From NCBI GenBank assembly GCA_018806985.1, contig JADANN010000349.1:482501-546500 (forward strand): a stretch of DNA of 64,000 bases, given 5' to 3'. A model generated the notes under the pieces. That model worked only from the letters and a program-made list of their open reading frames with translations, searched no databases and was not told the origin of the DNA. Numbering within the stretch: the stretch's first letter is position 1; each line of letters begins with the position of its first letter. Shown here piece after piece: positions 53,125-64,000 of the stretch. The position numbers and the translations under genes are program-made. The DNA comes from Angiostrongylus vasorum (lineage: Eukaryota > Nematoda > Chromadorea > Rhabditida > Metastrongylidae).

Positions 53125-54700
53125 CCGGAGAGCACACTACCTGGAATTCCTACCACTAACGTTCGAGTAAAGATAGGAAACATGGAAGAAGGTAGAGCCC
53201 TAAAACCCCTCATAATAACCGAAAGTTCCTTAGAGCTGGAAACCAAAATTTGTAAACACTCCTCGCAAACTAAACGACATGTTACCTTCAAAAAGAAAAA
53301 AGCTTCAGATTGATGAAGGATACTGAACACGATCGTCCTGACCAGAAAAATATGGCTTGAGAGGTCTTCGTAACTGAACCCCAACGTGCTTTTTTGAGTG
53401 TCTTCCACAAACCTTTCACGGAGATTATCTTGTCACACATATCAAAGACAATGGATGGAGCGCAATCAATTGAGCAAGCAGTACTTCAGCAGCGGCGATT
53501 TTGCTGCCTGAGCAACACCGAGCGTTTCCAAGGTCATCGAGTTTGTTGCTAAACCACTTACACCCTGACTTCTTCTGCTTTGAAAAACGTTTGAAAGTGC
53601 CAAACGAATGGAACCCTATCAACGATTGTGGATAACATAAGAACTCTACCTGACTGTTATCATAACTGCGCTATGAAAATGCAGCTTTTCTATCGACCTC
53701 TTGCCATACCCATAGGAAAAGCAGTTCGACAAGACGACACCGTATCGCCAGACGAAGCATGGACGATGATCAATAGGCTCAATGAAACTGGAAAGAAGAT
53801 CGAATTACGCAGAAATCGATAAAGGACCCAGCACATAAAAAACCCCATGATGCGAAAAACAAATAGATCTAACTAGATGGTTCGTTGATTACAAAGACCA
53901 CCTTTTACGTATGCCTTGGGCGTTCAGTTAACATGAAAAACGACATGAAGGAGGAATTAGCTAGAAAAAGGACAGCACTTTAGGCAGCACTCGGATCTCT
54001 CGATGAAGCCACCAACCAGCTAAAGGAACCAGGAATTCGCTCTCACCTTTTCAGTTCGGCATTTCTCCCAGTGCTTTGTTATGTAGCAAAAGAGTGTGTT
54101 GATACTTCGACTACGTCAGGAATACGACTACAATGATGCTGAGATATCTGCATATTTCATATCATACCCTGCCGTCAAGAAGGAATATGCAGTAAATAAG
54201 AAGTGGTTAGACGTCAAGAATATCGTCCATTATTAAAACAGCGTTTAGCGCTGTCTTCTGAAACATAACAAGCGCACACAATATCTAGTCTGAATGTGAG
54301 GTTCTGATCTTCGAAAACAGAACACACAGATAGCGAAATACTGATGGGCCTCCTATGTAATGGGAAGAACGGAAGATAAGCGGATGAAAAAACTACGGAG
54401 TGGACTCCACGAGGATCCAGGTGACCCCCAGGACGGCCACCTACATGTTGCTCGGACGTGTTCATAACTAAGTGAAAATAGTTGTACTCGCAAATGCTGA
54501 TGTTTTACAGATGACGGTGGGAATTCGCATCCACCACCAGAAAACTACATGCATGAAAACCTGGGGCAGAGAGCTAACAGTGGTTGCCGATTCTGCGAAT
54601 GCTTATACTTCTCGTGAAACGGGGAAAAAATTTATGGTCATGATTTCAAAAAATTCATAAATTGAACAAATTTTTGCGACTCAGTTCCTGTTTGTTTTAT
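53125..54700 (+). mobile_element. RTE-B copy, RT part to 3' end, with deletions
   Basis: Begins with LPGIPTTNVRVKIGNMEEG and ITESSLELETKI, matching the reverse copy at 37900-38070, and continues with AVRQDDTVSP and AWTMINRLNETGKK. Part of the RT, including the YADD region, is missing. A SINE-M tail remnant lies at 54130-54200 at the same place as in the 36290-38400 copy, and the following 3' part matches it closely. Confidence 0.72.
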
Positions 54701-54756
54701 AAATCCATTCTTTTTTGGTTGAAGTTATACCAAGTTGCATACTTAACTGTACGAAA

Positions 54757-55035
54757 AAAAAGCTCTCGGCGTTGATCAATCCCTGAGGGACGCGCCATGC
54801 ATTCGACTTCATTAAGCATCGTTTGGAGGTGATTGAATGCATATCTGGCTTTTATAATGACTCGCAGTGGCCTATCGATATATCGAGCAAGTGCCAGTAT
54901 CCTCCCAGACAGTTTCGCTACCAATTTACCGACCTCGGAGGAATGGAAAGCTTGGTGGGCCATGGGCGCGAGGACTTTCCGATTCCATGTTTGTGCTGCA
55001 GGGCGCCTCCAACTACTGAGCCACACGCGCCCCCT
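54757..55035 (-). mobile_element. SINE-A, reverse
   Basis: Reverse copy: CTCGGCGTTGATCAATCCCT, TAATGACTCGCAGTGGCC and GCAGGGCGCCTCCAACTACT. It sits directly after the RTE-B 3' end at about 54700. Confidence 0.7.
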
Positions 55036-55739
55036 AACGCGCATCTGTCAGAATATGCGGAAACGTTTTAGAATCAGACAATCTACAGAAGACAGATGCG
55101 TATTGTGTGTAACATGTATTTTATATCATAGTACAAAAATTAAAGCCGGCTTGCTGGAATAAGTTATAATTCAGGCTTTTTTTGTTTTTTCATCTCCATT
55201 TTTTTCAGAAATAATCACTGGGCAACTGACAAAGTGGGCAGTGAAAAAAGCAAACATGCTCAATTTTTTGTGACGCGTTTCCAAAGGCTGTACTATTTTA
55301 AATCCAAAAATACTTTGCAATCATTATGGAGTCGATCGGATACTTTGATTTCTGACTTGTTTCATTTCTATTCATTGGGCCAATCATAAACTCTGTTGGC
55401 CGAGGCAAAGGTGGCACATTAGTCTTATCTACGAGTTATAAGAAGCACGGAAAATATCCGTGAACAGAATTTCTCAGTTCACTGAGCAAGTCAGCTTTTC
55501 AATAATCTCAAATAATTTCTTCAAGTACGTCAACTCTGGGTCTACAGCCCACTTTTCCCTAATTTGTGGGTTCCAGCACTTTTTCAATTCGATTCGCTTC
55601 TTTGCATCAATCATTCATGAAGCTGTTTGGAAATGCGTGTAGATTCAAAACGTTTAAAAAAGGCTGGTCTAGAGAATTCGGCAGCAGTGATTGAAGTACC
55701 ACCGATCACTCTCAGATGCTAGCTCGTTTGTAACTGACT

Positions 55740-55968
55740 GTGTGACCATCTATGCCTAGCTCAAAATTGCATAGTCTGCTCTCAAGTTAGAGGCGGTGGT
55801 CGCTTGAGTTCGGGTGCGGTTTGTCTGATCTCTTACAGCATGCGGGGCGAATACAATGACAAAATGGGTAGACCCCCTGCGCGTCCTTATAAGAGAACGC
55901 CTAGTTGATAAACTTAAACTAAAGCAGACAAATACTGCTCCAGACGTGAATAGGACACAGAGATATAC

Positions 55969-56032
<64 letters not shown>

Positions 56033-56440
56033 ACTGTGAAAATTTTAGAGTAGAGGTCAGCATCTTCGCACAGGAATTAAAATCCTCTGCGCGCAAAACT
56101 CTCGATGCATTATGGATAAACTCCAAGAATCCGAAAAAGTAATCAACAGACAATGGCACGTGTTCTCGCGTGATTTAACACAATTTCTCAAACTATATTT
56201 TAATGTGAAGGAAAGGCATTTCGCATCAGGTGAACTCTGTGCTGTTGATACCCCTCGTGACAAGCTCACTGGAGGACTCATAGAAATCGGTGAATGTGCG
56301 AATTAACTATTTTGTTTCCAACGCGATAGAAATCTAGGTTTCCATTCCGTTAGGGTTATGTAGGTGTTTAGCTGAATAGATGCAGTTAACGTGACCTTTC
56401 CAGGCTATCAATACGAAAAAACGAGCGAAAAAAATCATGT
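55740..56440 (+). mobile_element. Second Penelope-like fragment, split by a TA repeat
   Basis: A cysteine-containing CIVCSQVRG and VCLISYSMRGEYNDKMGRPP echo the GIY-YIG domain. After the TA run the frame at 56056-56305 reads LRTGIKILCAQ, LDALWINSKN-like sequence across a frameshift, and VINRQWHVFSRDLTQFL. This is collinear with the C-terminal part at 13000-13200, and both end with LTGGLIE-like sequence. The terminal GACCTTTCCAGGCT follows at 56393. Confidence 0.68.
55968..56030. repeat. TA dinucleotide repeat
   Basis: About 30 TA units, lying inside a Penelope-like fragment between its GIY-YIG part and its C-terminal part. Confidence 0.95.
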
Positions 56441-56514
56441 TTTTGTGAATGAAGAGTAAAGTAACGAGCTCGTATGTGCTTGTGAAGAAAACAGCGATTT
56501 ATCAGTCAATTAAT

Positions 56515-57250
56515 TTCTGTCATACCTTGGTTTAGCCGATGACATCGCCATCTTTTCAAAAAACTACCAGCGAAGCGGAGACGATAATCAATGAGCATAA
56601 GGAAGCGGGAAAAGGATCACACTACGCGTAAATCGGAGGAAGACCCTGTCCATAAAAAGACCTATGGTGTAAAGATGAGCAGTTCGAAATGGATAGTTTT
56701 CTGATTACAGAAACCAGCTCGTACATAAATCTTGAGCGATAAATGAACACGGTAAACGACATGAACGAAGAATTAGACAGGGAAAAAGAGCAGCTTGCGC
56801 CGCATTCGGGCCCTCAGAGAAGCCACCGACCAATTGAAGATGTGAAAATCCGCGCTCACCTTTTTCGATACAACGGTCCTCCCATCGCCCTGTTATTGTT
56901 CAGAGAGCTGGGTTGATATTTCACCCACGTCAAGACTATTACGCACTACGCTTGAATGATTTCTTCTGAAATGGCACACTCATTAACTAGCTCGAAATCG
57001 AAATTACGATCTACGAAATCTTTCTCATTTTCGAGAACCTAGAAGATACATAGCGATGGCGAAACAGATGGCTCTGTCACAGAGTGAGGGAGAAAAAGAC
57101 GGCAGATGGACGAAGAAAACTGTAGTGTAGACTCTATGAGAGCACAAGCGTCGTCTAGGACGGCCTCCTACTCGTTGGGCGGATGTGTTCTTAACTAAAG
57201 TTCATCAGTTGTACTCGCAGCTGAATTTGTTTTACAAATCACGGTATGGG
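56515..57250 (+). mobile_element. RTE-B-related fragment, late RT to C-terminus
   Basis: LGLADDIAIF near 56527 is an RT catalytic box. It is followed by INLER, NDMNEELDREKEQ and a tail near 57160 similar to the GRPPTRWADVF region of other copies. Broken by many stops. Confidence 0.65.
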
Positions 57251-57329
57251 ACTTGCATAAGCCGCCATGCTCGAATAAAGCCACCACCTTGGACGACAGC
57301 TGCCACGAAAAGAAACGAATGGGATATGT

Positions 57330-57395
57330 GCTGACGAGCGCACTGCTCGTAAAGACGGACCGTCTGAGTATCCAAGTAAGTATTAATCAACTAAA
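57330..57395 (+). mobile_element. SINE-B 3' fragment
   Basis: AAGACGGACCGTCTGAGTAT followed by CCAAGTAAGTATT matches only the tail of SINE-B. Confidence 0.4.
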
Positions 57396-57609
57396 AAGAC
57401 TGAACATTTGTCATGAATCAAAACATATTGTTTATTAGTTGCACCTCATGTTAACACCTAGAGTCCGACGCCTTAATCATTGTGTCGCCCCCATCTACTT
57501 GGCATTTCATTTCTCTCCGCTCTTGATTTGATATAAATTCATACCTGTCGATCCCTGTTCTCGCACTGAAGATGCTTCACATCTTTGCTTTACTTTTCTC
57601 TCTATAATT

Positions 57610-58740
57610 ATGTTTCTCATGAAGGCTATAAGAGATTTTAAGAAGAGAAGAGCAGCAATATCGGTTAAGAAAGTAGAGGTTTGGAACACATCTGTAACGC
57701 CTAACGACACCCCCTAGTGGTAGGACTAGGAAAACCACCTGGAAGCAATCACTGTTTCAAGAAAGGTAATGTGGAGTGATGTGCGATTTCCACTGTGAAT
57801 CTCTTCATTAACTATGTTAACGCTATACTTAAGTATAGGGATGCGACAAGGCGATATCTTTTTGCCGAAAAAACTGCACTGGAAAACTTCCTGTAATGAG
57901 GTAAAAGGGAATAACAATCGAGGCTCGACAGTTATACCATCCTTGCGATGACATCGTTCAAACAACACCATGCATTAACCATGCGGAAGCAATGATGAGC
58001 GATCTCTATAACGCCTATGAAATGATTTCTTTGGGACTGAATCTTACGAGGACGGTGCTTATGTTCAAACACAACTGTTTCCGATCCTTAATTCACCCCT
58101 CAATGGAATGAATACCTCCGGCGCCCGTGCGCATCTTGGTCCACAAGTCAACTTGAAGAACCACCTAGCAACAGATTTGAGAAGGAACAAGCAAGTGACA
58201 TGAGGAGCAATCAACAGCATTGAGAATAAAGTGAAGCGGACAAAAAACGTTCGATTCGTTGTCCACCTTTAACTCAATCATTCTTCTTGTCCGAACGTAC
58301 ACTTCGAAAACCTCACTGCAAGCAGGATGAAAAATTACTCAGCACTGTCCAGTGCACAATGTAGACGGTGTTAGTGAAAGTATTCGTTATTACGCAACCG
58401 AGAGGAGGAATCGGAAGTTGCAGTCTTATTCGGTGGTCAAAACTCAGCTACGCTATCTCAGGAACTTAAATTTGGAAAATCATGTGGGTCCGAGACGTGA
58501 CGCCTCTTAACATCAATAGATGGAGAACCGCCGTTTATGACTTGTTTCCACGAGATATCAAGCACGGAGCAGGAAGACCACCAACCGATAGTCATAATTT
58601 TTAGCGAGAATCCCAAAAGGAAGCATGACGCACAGTGCGTACCCAGCACGAAAGGAACCTCCTAAGGTACATTTGCACACGACTGAGACAAATACCGACG
58701 TTAATGGTGCACGCAGGAGTCATTCGATGATCAATAGGTA
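57610..58740 (+). mobile_element. RTE-A-like fragment, heavily decayed
   Basis: Weak but collinear matches: AIRDFKKRRAAISV (linker), GMRQGDIFLPK (RT, equivalent to [10 protein letters not shown]), LGPQVNLKN, KRTKNVRF and a terminal ESFDDQ near 58725 equivalent to ESLDDQ of the better copy. Large deletions and many stops are present. Confidence 0.65.
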
Positions 58741-59454
58741 AATGTTTTATTGGAAGAAATATCTCGGTAATGAAAATTCTATACGTGTTCTTGCTTTCAG
58801 GTATACTTCATTACGGTCTAGAGAGTAGACTAAACCGTACTAAAGTACTCACTAGTGTGAACCTATAGAAATAGTCAAACACTACTATCAGAATCATTAG
58901 CTGGTGACATTGTAACTTTATTTGGCAACTGCATTGTAGTACCGATTTTTCGGCCACTGCTGCTTAGAATTCTTGATGACGTAGGTTACACAGATGAAAT
59001 CATATGTATGGAAATGATACCGTATGAACAATACGCGACATTTAGCAAACGATCTTGGTAGCAGTGTTAGTGCACTTTCTACGTCAAGTAGGTTTACGAT
59101 GTTACTTTTTTCAAAGTACTTAAGTAAAATATGATTATGCTGTTTATAGGGTTATGGACTTTCGTCGACCACATCACCAGCTCTGATTTGTCAAAAAAAA
59201 AGAACCGACTTGTTGCTGAGCACTTTTCCTCGTTGACCAGATGTGCTCGGGTTTCTTAATAATTGGCTGAGTCTCTTAAATCGATCAATGCTTAACATAA
59301 AAAGTGGACGGCAGAGGAATCTACTACTGTTCGATTGCGAATTGCTTGCATTTTCTTCAACAGTTCTCGAACTATGACATTCTAAGGAGGAATTTAATTA
59401 TTTCTATTCCATAAAATCCCTTTTCGCACTTCTTAATGCTTAATCATGAAAGAG

Positions 59455-59850
59455 CAGATGCAGCCATAGGGAGAATGAAATATGAGCAAAACTTAGAACC
59501 TCAACTGGGCTTCAAACCCGCGATTACCCTTGCCGGCGATTCACGTGTTAACCGAGGTCTGTGCTTTGCCTGTCCCACAACCATGTTTTCACTCCTTCGG
59601 TGCTATTCTTTTCGACGGGTGATTACTGATAGCAGCAACAAAATAAAGAACAGGCTGAGAGAAAGGCAAGCCAAAGGCCTTAGTTGGCCTGGTGGATGGC
59701 ATGCAAATCCACTGTAAGCGCAGTCACGAGTTCGAAGCCCAGCTGATGTTCTGAGTTTTATTCATGTCTCAGCATCCCTATAATTGTATTTCACATCACT
59801 TCTCGCCATGAAAAAGGGAGTACGCGGCAAATAAAACTTAGCAAAGTCGT
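59455..59850. mobile_element. SINE-M inverted pair, diverged
   Basis: Reversed half with CAAACCCGCGATTACCCTTG; forward half with TGGCATGCAAATCCAC, ACGAGTTCGAAGCCC and a tail at 59806-59840 (TCGCCATGAAAAAGGGAGTA, GGCAAATAAAACTTA). Confidence 0.5.
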
Positions 59851-60099
59851 CGAATTTTACAAGTTCGCTGTCTACAGATCCGAACCAGATACTGACTTTT
59901 TTTCCTAATTCAAACCTGCTTTTGCTTTCTACTACTGCGAGGTCTACGTATACGCTTACTTAAAATCCACAAAAAAAGCGACTGCGTCGTGAATATTCCG
60001 AACCATTAAACTGCCAAACATAATAGAATCAAAAACTATCGTCTTGTTAAGTTTGATTGTTTTCAACCATCATCATCCGTTCATTCTAAACAAAATACT

Positions 60100-60235
60100 T
60101 TAGACACAACCGATACATCCACTATTTTCTTGATGAGGAAACACAAGTTTGTTATTACAGTATTTATTCATTGACGACAAGTGTAACTTCAGCGGTTTTA
60201 TCCTCTTCAGAGGCGTTGTGTTATTTGTTAGCCTT
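60100..60235 (-). mobile_element. Penelope-like terminal repeat, reverse, paired with 60800-60905
   Basis: The minus strand reads GCCTCTGAAGAGGATAAAAC and then CGCTGAAG, AATAAATACTG and ACAAACTTGTGTTTCC. The forward block at 60800-60905 faces away from it across about 560 bp. Confidence 0.5.
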
Positions 60236-60799
60236 CCAGTTCCTGACATTCATTATCCATAGTAGACTGGGCGGCTGATCTCTGCCAAATAACTGAACGG
60301 ATTACAAAGAACAAATCGACTCTAAAAAAGGCAAAATCGCTGAAATATCAGGTATTTTGAATGCATAATTACAAGAAGCCAATAAATTACTGATCAATAC
60401 CGAGATTAAGAGAAAATCGATCTTCGGATTTGCAATCAATACGAATGATTATCATTCCAGTTCAATAATTGATGGTTAGAAGTAAGAATTCTGTTTTTTC
60501 TCATAACACTTTGTGGCATTATATAGACAGTATCTGGAGAGAAAATATTCCAATGTTTTCACTTAGAAAGATTAGAAACTGCGAACTAGGATTCGCATCT
60601 GTGTACAGCATACCCGAAGTCATATGTACAGAGACAAGAAAGAAAATACTGCCCTTTAATCTGCTAAACTTCCTGAGCAAAAGAGGTCAATATCAGTCGA
60701 TTCAAATAAAGACTGATAAGAAGCAGTGAAGTGGAGAAAAATTTACGTATTGAGCTTTTTCTGTTGAGGAAATGAAAGGGTTTGACGTAGTAGATTGCG

Positions 60800-60905
60800 T
60801 GTCAATTTGACCTTTTCAGGCTCTGAAGAAGATGAAACCGCCAAAGCGTCAGTTATTGTGGATAAATTGTGTAGTTATAACCTCGTGTCTGCACATAAAG
60901 AAAAT
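60800..60905 (+). mobile_element. Penelope-like terminal repeat, forward
   Basis: TTTTCAGGCTCTGAAGAAGA, then AAAGCGTCAG, GTGGATAAATTG and TATAACCTCGTGTCTGC follow the shared order of this terminal module. Confidence 0.55.
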
Positions 60906-61984
60906 ATTGAACCACTGGTTATAAAAAACTTCATTATTCTAAGGAATATCGGTATTTTTACTCTACACCTATTGCAATATATCTGCGACGAATACAATTC
61001 GCCTGTATACATACAGAAGCACAGAAGACCTCACTCACATCGGCTAGCCCTATTGCAATCGTGTCAAGGTCATTGTAGGCAAGTCCATGGATTATGACAC
61101 TTGAGGTGACCCACATCATTGTTTATGGACTGTGCTAACTTAGGATTGTAAACTAGATACAATTTGCCAGTTGCTTTTATTTGAATGAGAGAAGAGTGCT
61201 GCTTGCTCCATATTTCATTCTGATTTCTCAGGTTCTAAATTAGGACATAAATGTACTATTTACTCGTACTGTTACGTCCATTATGTTCTATCCATGTTCC
61301 TCTTTCAATGTGCGACAATGTAAGTTATTGAGATTTACAAATCTAGCTTGATGTAGAACTTTGATCCGCTGCAGATTGTAATGCTTCCGTTCGAAGATGT
61401 AATGATCTGAATGTACCTTAAGGATTTCAAATAGTGATTATCAGCGTTATGATGCTTCTGTTCAGAAAGCATGTAATATTGGCTATGAAGCGTGATGGAG
61501 GGGAAAAACGACGATAAGGAACTGCCGATGAGTCACCGCAGGAAAAGCTTCCTCATTGCTTCCAGGCGCCATTTCATCGCTGGATTTTTCGAATCTCACC
61601 AATCGATGGGCACAATTTCTCAGCAGGAGTCATTTACACATTACTTCGTACAACAAATCTAGTAGTTAACATTTTGCTCACATTTTATGCATGCGTCGTT
61701 ACGAATGCGCCACCACCGATGTTCTATGAGGCATTTTATCGGCAATTCCTTATCGATCGCATCACTCTACTGCTACACTGACAATGGGAGAAATTCGTGA
61801 ATTCCTCTCTCATTATCGATACTGCTCAAACGACGATCAGATTCCAGTTCCTTATCTCTGTCACGCGCTGTTTCCGGTATTTTTTTAGCATGCTATCAAG
61901 CGTTCAACCATTCCGAAATGCACTGCTGCTCATGTGACTCGCTTTCCTATTAATAAACAGTGATTATTGTGATTTGATCGCTTG
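60906..61984. other. Unrecognised AT-rich stretch
   Basis: No supported exon, RNA gene or repeat seen; the transposon-rich part of the window ends about here. Confidence 0.4.
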
Positions 61985-62400
61985 AGTAGTCATGTGCTAA
62001 ATAGCGACTTCTCTACTCTATGGGTGGCCTCAGTCCAGAGGTGTTGGGGGGCGGCAGAAACCGAGTCGATTCGCCCTCGCCCCTCCTCAACGAACTGCCA
62101 GCCATGGACACGCACACTCGCCGCTCTCCGTGTTCACCGTGTTGTTCGTTCGCTCGTTTCGTCTTCGTTTTCAAGCACCTACCAACAACGCAACCGCTCG
62201 CCGTTCGCCGACCTCAAACGCTGACCCACTCCGTCCTCACCCACGCATCCCCCCACCCACAGCAGCCGACCGGACCGATTGACCGACCGGCCAGGTGTTA
62301 GCTGATGGGCGTGGCTTGGCACTGGACACTGGTCATTGCGCCGGCCGACGATTGGCCTTGTCGGTTGTGCGTAGCTTCGCCCGTCTCACTCTTTTACTCC
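61985..62400. other. GC-rich island, possible 5' region or untranslated exon
   Basis: Base composition jumps compared with the AT-rich DNA to the left. Two overlapping plus-strand frames are open only because of high GC; their translations (Arg, Pro and Ser rich) show no domain. CG dinucleotides are frequent. It could mark the start of a gene lying to the right. Confidence 0.35.
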
Positions 62401-62484
62401 GCTTCCCTTGCCCGATGCAGTAATACACATCGGTACAACCCCATCGTTGAAAACATGCACTGATCTCATCCCATATTCATCTCG

Positions 62485-62560
62485 GCTACTACTAGTGCTA
62501 CTACTACCCCACTACTACTACCACTACCACTACTACTACTACTACTATTACTAATACTAC
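62485..62560. repeat. CTA trinucleotide repeat
   Basis: Interrupted CTA (ACT/CCA variants) triplets over about 75 bp in the non-repeat-rich right end. Confidence 0.9.
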
Positions 62561-63124
62561 CATTGTTATTATTACACCAACTGAAAACAACTATTTAACA
62601 CATCTGTGTCTTTCTTTTTTTTCTTTCCTTCACAATTTGTGACCACTTCCTAAATGTTTCATTCGGCACAGGCTATGCATTCCGTGTGCATTTTATGAAC
62701 TGTACCCGTAATGTACATAGCTTGAGCGGCGTGATTTCATCGTCTCTTGTTTATATTATTGTTCTTCAAATTGATAAGGTGTAAGTTTACTACTCATTGG
62801 CGGAGGTGGTGGGGGAGTGGCGAATCCGGGTGCCATCTCACTATGATAGTGACGCTTTTCCTTTGACAAGTTATGTGATAGGAGAAGAGAAGGGTGACTC
62901 GGTTTTTATTGCATCGCAGCATCGTACTGTGGTGACTGGTACGGCTGGTCGCCATCGCGGTCGCTGCGTGAGGTCCGGCCGGCTATCGGCCAACCGATCT
63001 GCCTGCCATTGCTGTGGCGGCTACGTGTATGAATATGTTTATATTCATATAAATATATCTACACATATACACATTGGGTTCTGTCAGTGTGTGTTTGTGT
63101 GAGTGTGTGTGTGTATGTGTGTGT

Positions 63125-63715
63125 CCCTATGTATTGATTATTTGACATGTGCTAATGTGCAGCGTGTCCCCCCAATCGTTCCCGGGGTCACGGGGGAGCG
63201 ACGGCCGCGTGACCTCGCGCGCCCCTACTTACGCGCCGCGTGCGTCGGTCCTTATCGACTGACCTCATCTATTGTGCTGCACACTGGGCGTTCTTCGTCG
63301 TCACATTCCCAGATCTCTGTCCCGCACTGTGCCCACTTGCATGAATGGTTTCCGTGCACAGTTCGTCGTCTAGTGAAGTATTCACGCCTGTGAAGTATCC
63401 ATAATGATAATGATCCTGATCGATGTACGTACTCTTCTACATGTATCGATTATCTTACATGTGTCTCCGCCCTACTGCTAGCGAGGTCATGGGGTGTGCG
63501 ACGGCCGCGTGACCCCGCGCGCGTCAGCACCTATCGACTGACCTCATCTACTGTGTTGCGCACAGGGCCTCATCCTTCGCCAGATTTCGACACTGTTTGT
63601 TCCTGTGAACTGCTCTTACAGTGTCCAGTATTCCGTTTAGTGAGATCCGGACCATTATTTACGGATGACACGACTGTGATGTACCCGTAATGATAATGAT
63701 CCCGATCTCACTACG
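63125..63715. repeat. Diverged tandem duplication of about 300 bp
   Basis: Copy 1 (about 63125-63419) and copy 2 (about 63420-63715) share GACGGCCGCGTGACC, CGCGCGC, TATCGACTGACCTCATCTA, and GTA..CATAATGATAATGATC at matching offsets. Both are GC-rich at the start and AT-rich at the end. Confidence 0.8.
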
Positions 63716-63851
63716 GTAAACGTATTGCAGTTTTGTCCCAACCATTTCTTTTGGTAACTGCTCTCCGACTATGTACTGCGTGTGTACTGTTAATCGATAT
63801 ACCCGTAGCCACATAGTTCGCAGGGACGTTGCTATATTTTGTAATGAAGCG

Positions 63852-63857
63852 AATAAA
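63852..63857 (+). promoter_or_regulatory. Possible poly(A) signal
   Basis: AATAAA after the tandem duplication. If the 62-63.8 kb region is transcribed, this would be a natural end. Confidence 0.2.
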
Positions 63858-64000
63858 TATTGGTTTCTAAGCGTTGATCGTGAGTAGAATATTGCTTTGA
63901 AGTCATTTAGTTGTCTGTCTAGCTGATATTTGAGTTCAAAACGTCTACGATTAAGCTTGGATGAAAGTACTGACAGAACTTGTTGACTTAGGTAGAGAGC

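Noticed and set aside
54472..54660. Frame shared by 54472-54660 and 36397-36541 as a conserved small protein
   Set aside because: Both lie in the near-identical 3' part of RTE-B; the sharing comes from element duplication.
61985..62301. Two overlapping GC-rich frames as a gene
   Set aside because: Low-complexity Arg/Pro/Ser composition, no domain and no clear splice sites.

Overview
The window looks like a gene-poor stretch of a nematode nuclear genome. Its gene consists of short exons separated by introns of 0.1 to 7 kb. Many acceptors read TTTCAG or TTTTCAG, as is usual in nematodes. Base composition is AT-rich, and most of the DNA is decayed retroelement. The mixture of RTE-type LINEs, Penelope-like elements and tRNA-like SINEs would suit a strongylid or hookworm-like worm, but species cannot be fixed from sequence alone. 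No bacterial operon, rRNA gene or intact tRNA gene was seen.

Positions 542-22885 (+) hold the one host gene I can name: a discoidin domain receptor (DDR) whose 5' exons lie left of the window. Sixteen exons were placed by reading splice sites and matching the translation to the DDR layout: discoidin domain, discoidin-like domain, one membrane segment, a proline-containing juxtamembrane part and a tyrosine-kinase fold. The kinase fold lacks catalytic residues: the HRD triplet reads HGH, DFG reads PRG, the glycine loop lacks its third glycine and the activation segment is very short. It is therefore predicted to be a pseudokinase receptor.

The introns of this gene and almost everything from 23 to 61 kb are transposon remains. 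Two RTE-type LINE families are present, here called RTE-A (near full length at 7725-11240) and RTE-B. Penelope-like fragments with GIY-YIG endonuclease remnants lie at 12450-13410 and 55740-56440. Four short SINE-like families are here called A, B, C and M. A set of small elements, called H, ends in a motif shaped like a hammerhead ribozyme, and the same motif occurs at the ends of the Penelope-like pieces. Nested insertions are clear: SINE-A plus a 400-bp GT microsatellite inside an RTE-A 5' region, and SINE-B inside an RTE-B endonuclease ORF.

A second host gene, or two, is suggested on the minus strand at about 48.8-51.7 kb by exon-like reading frames with splice sites; the product is not recognised. 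The right end (61.9-64 kb) differs from the rest: GC-rich, with a triplet repeat and a 300-bp tandem duplication, and possibly belonging to the untranslated part of another gene.

The observations most worth following are the hammerhead-like motifs with paired base changes in the H elements, and the loss of catalytic residues in the DDR kinase domain.
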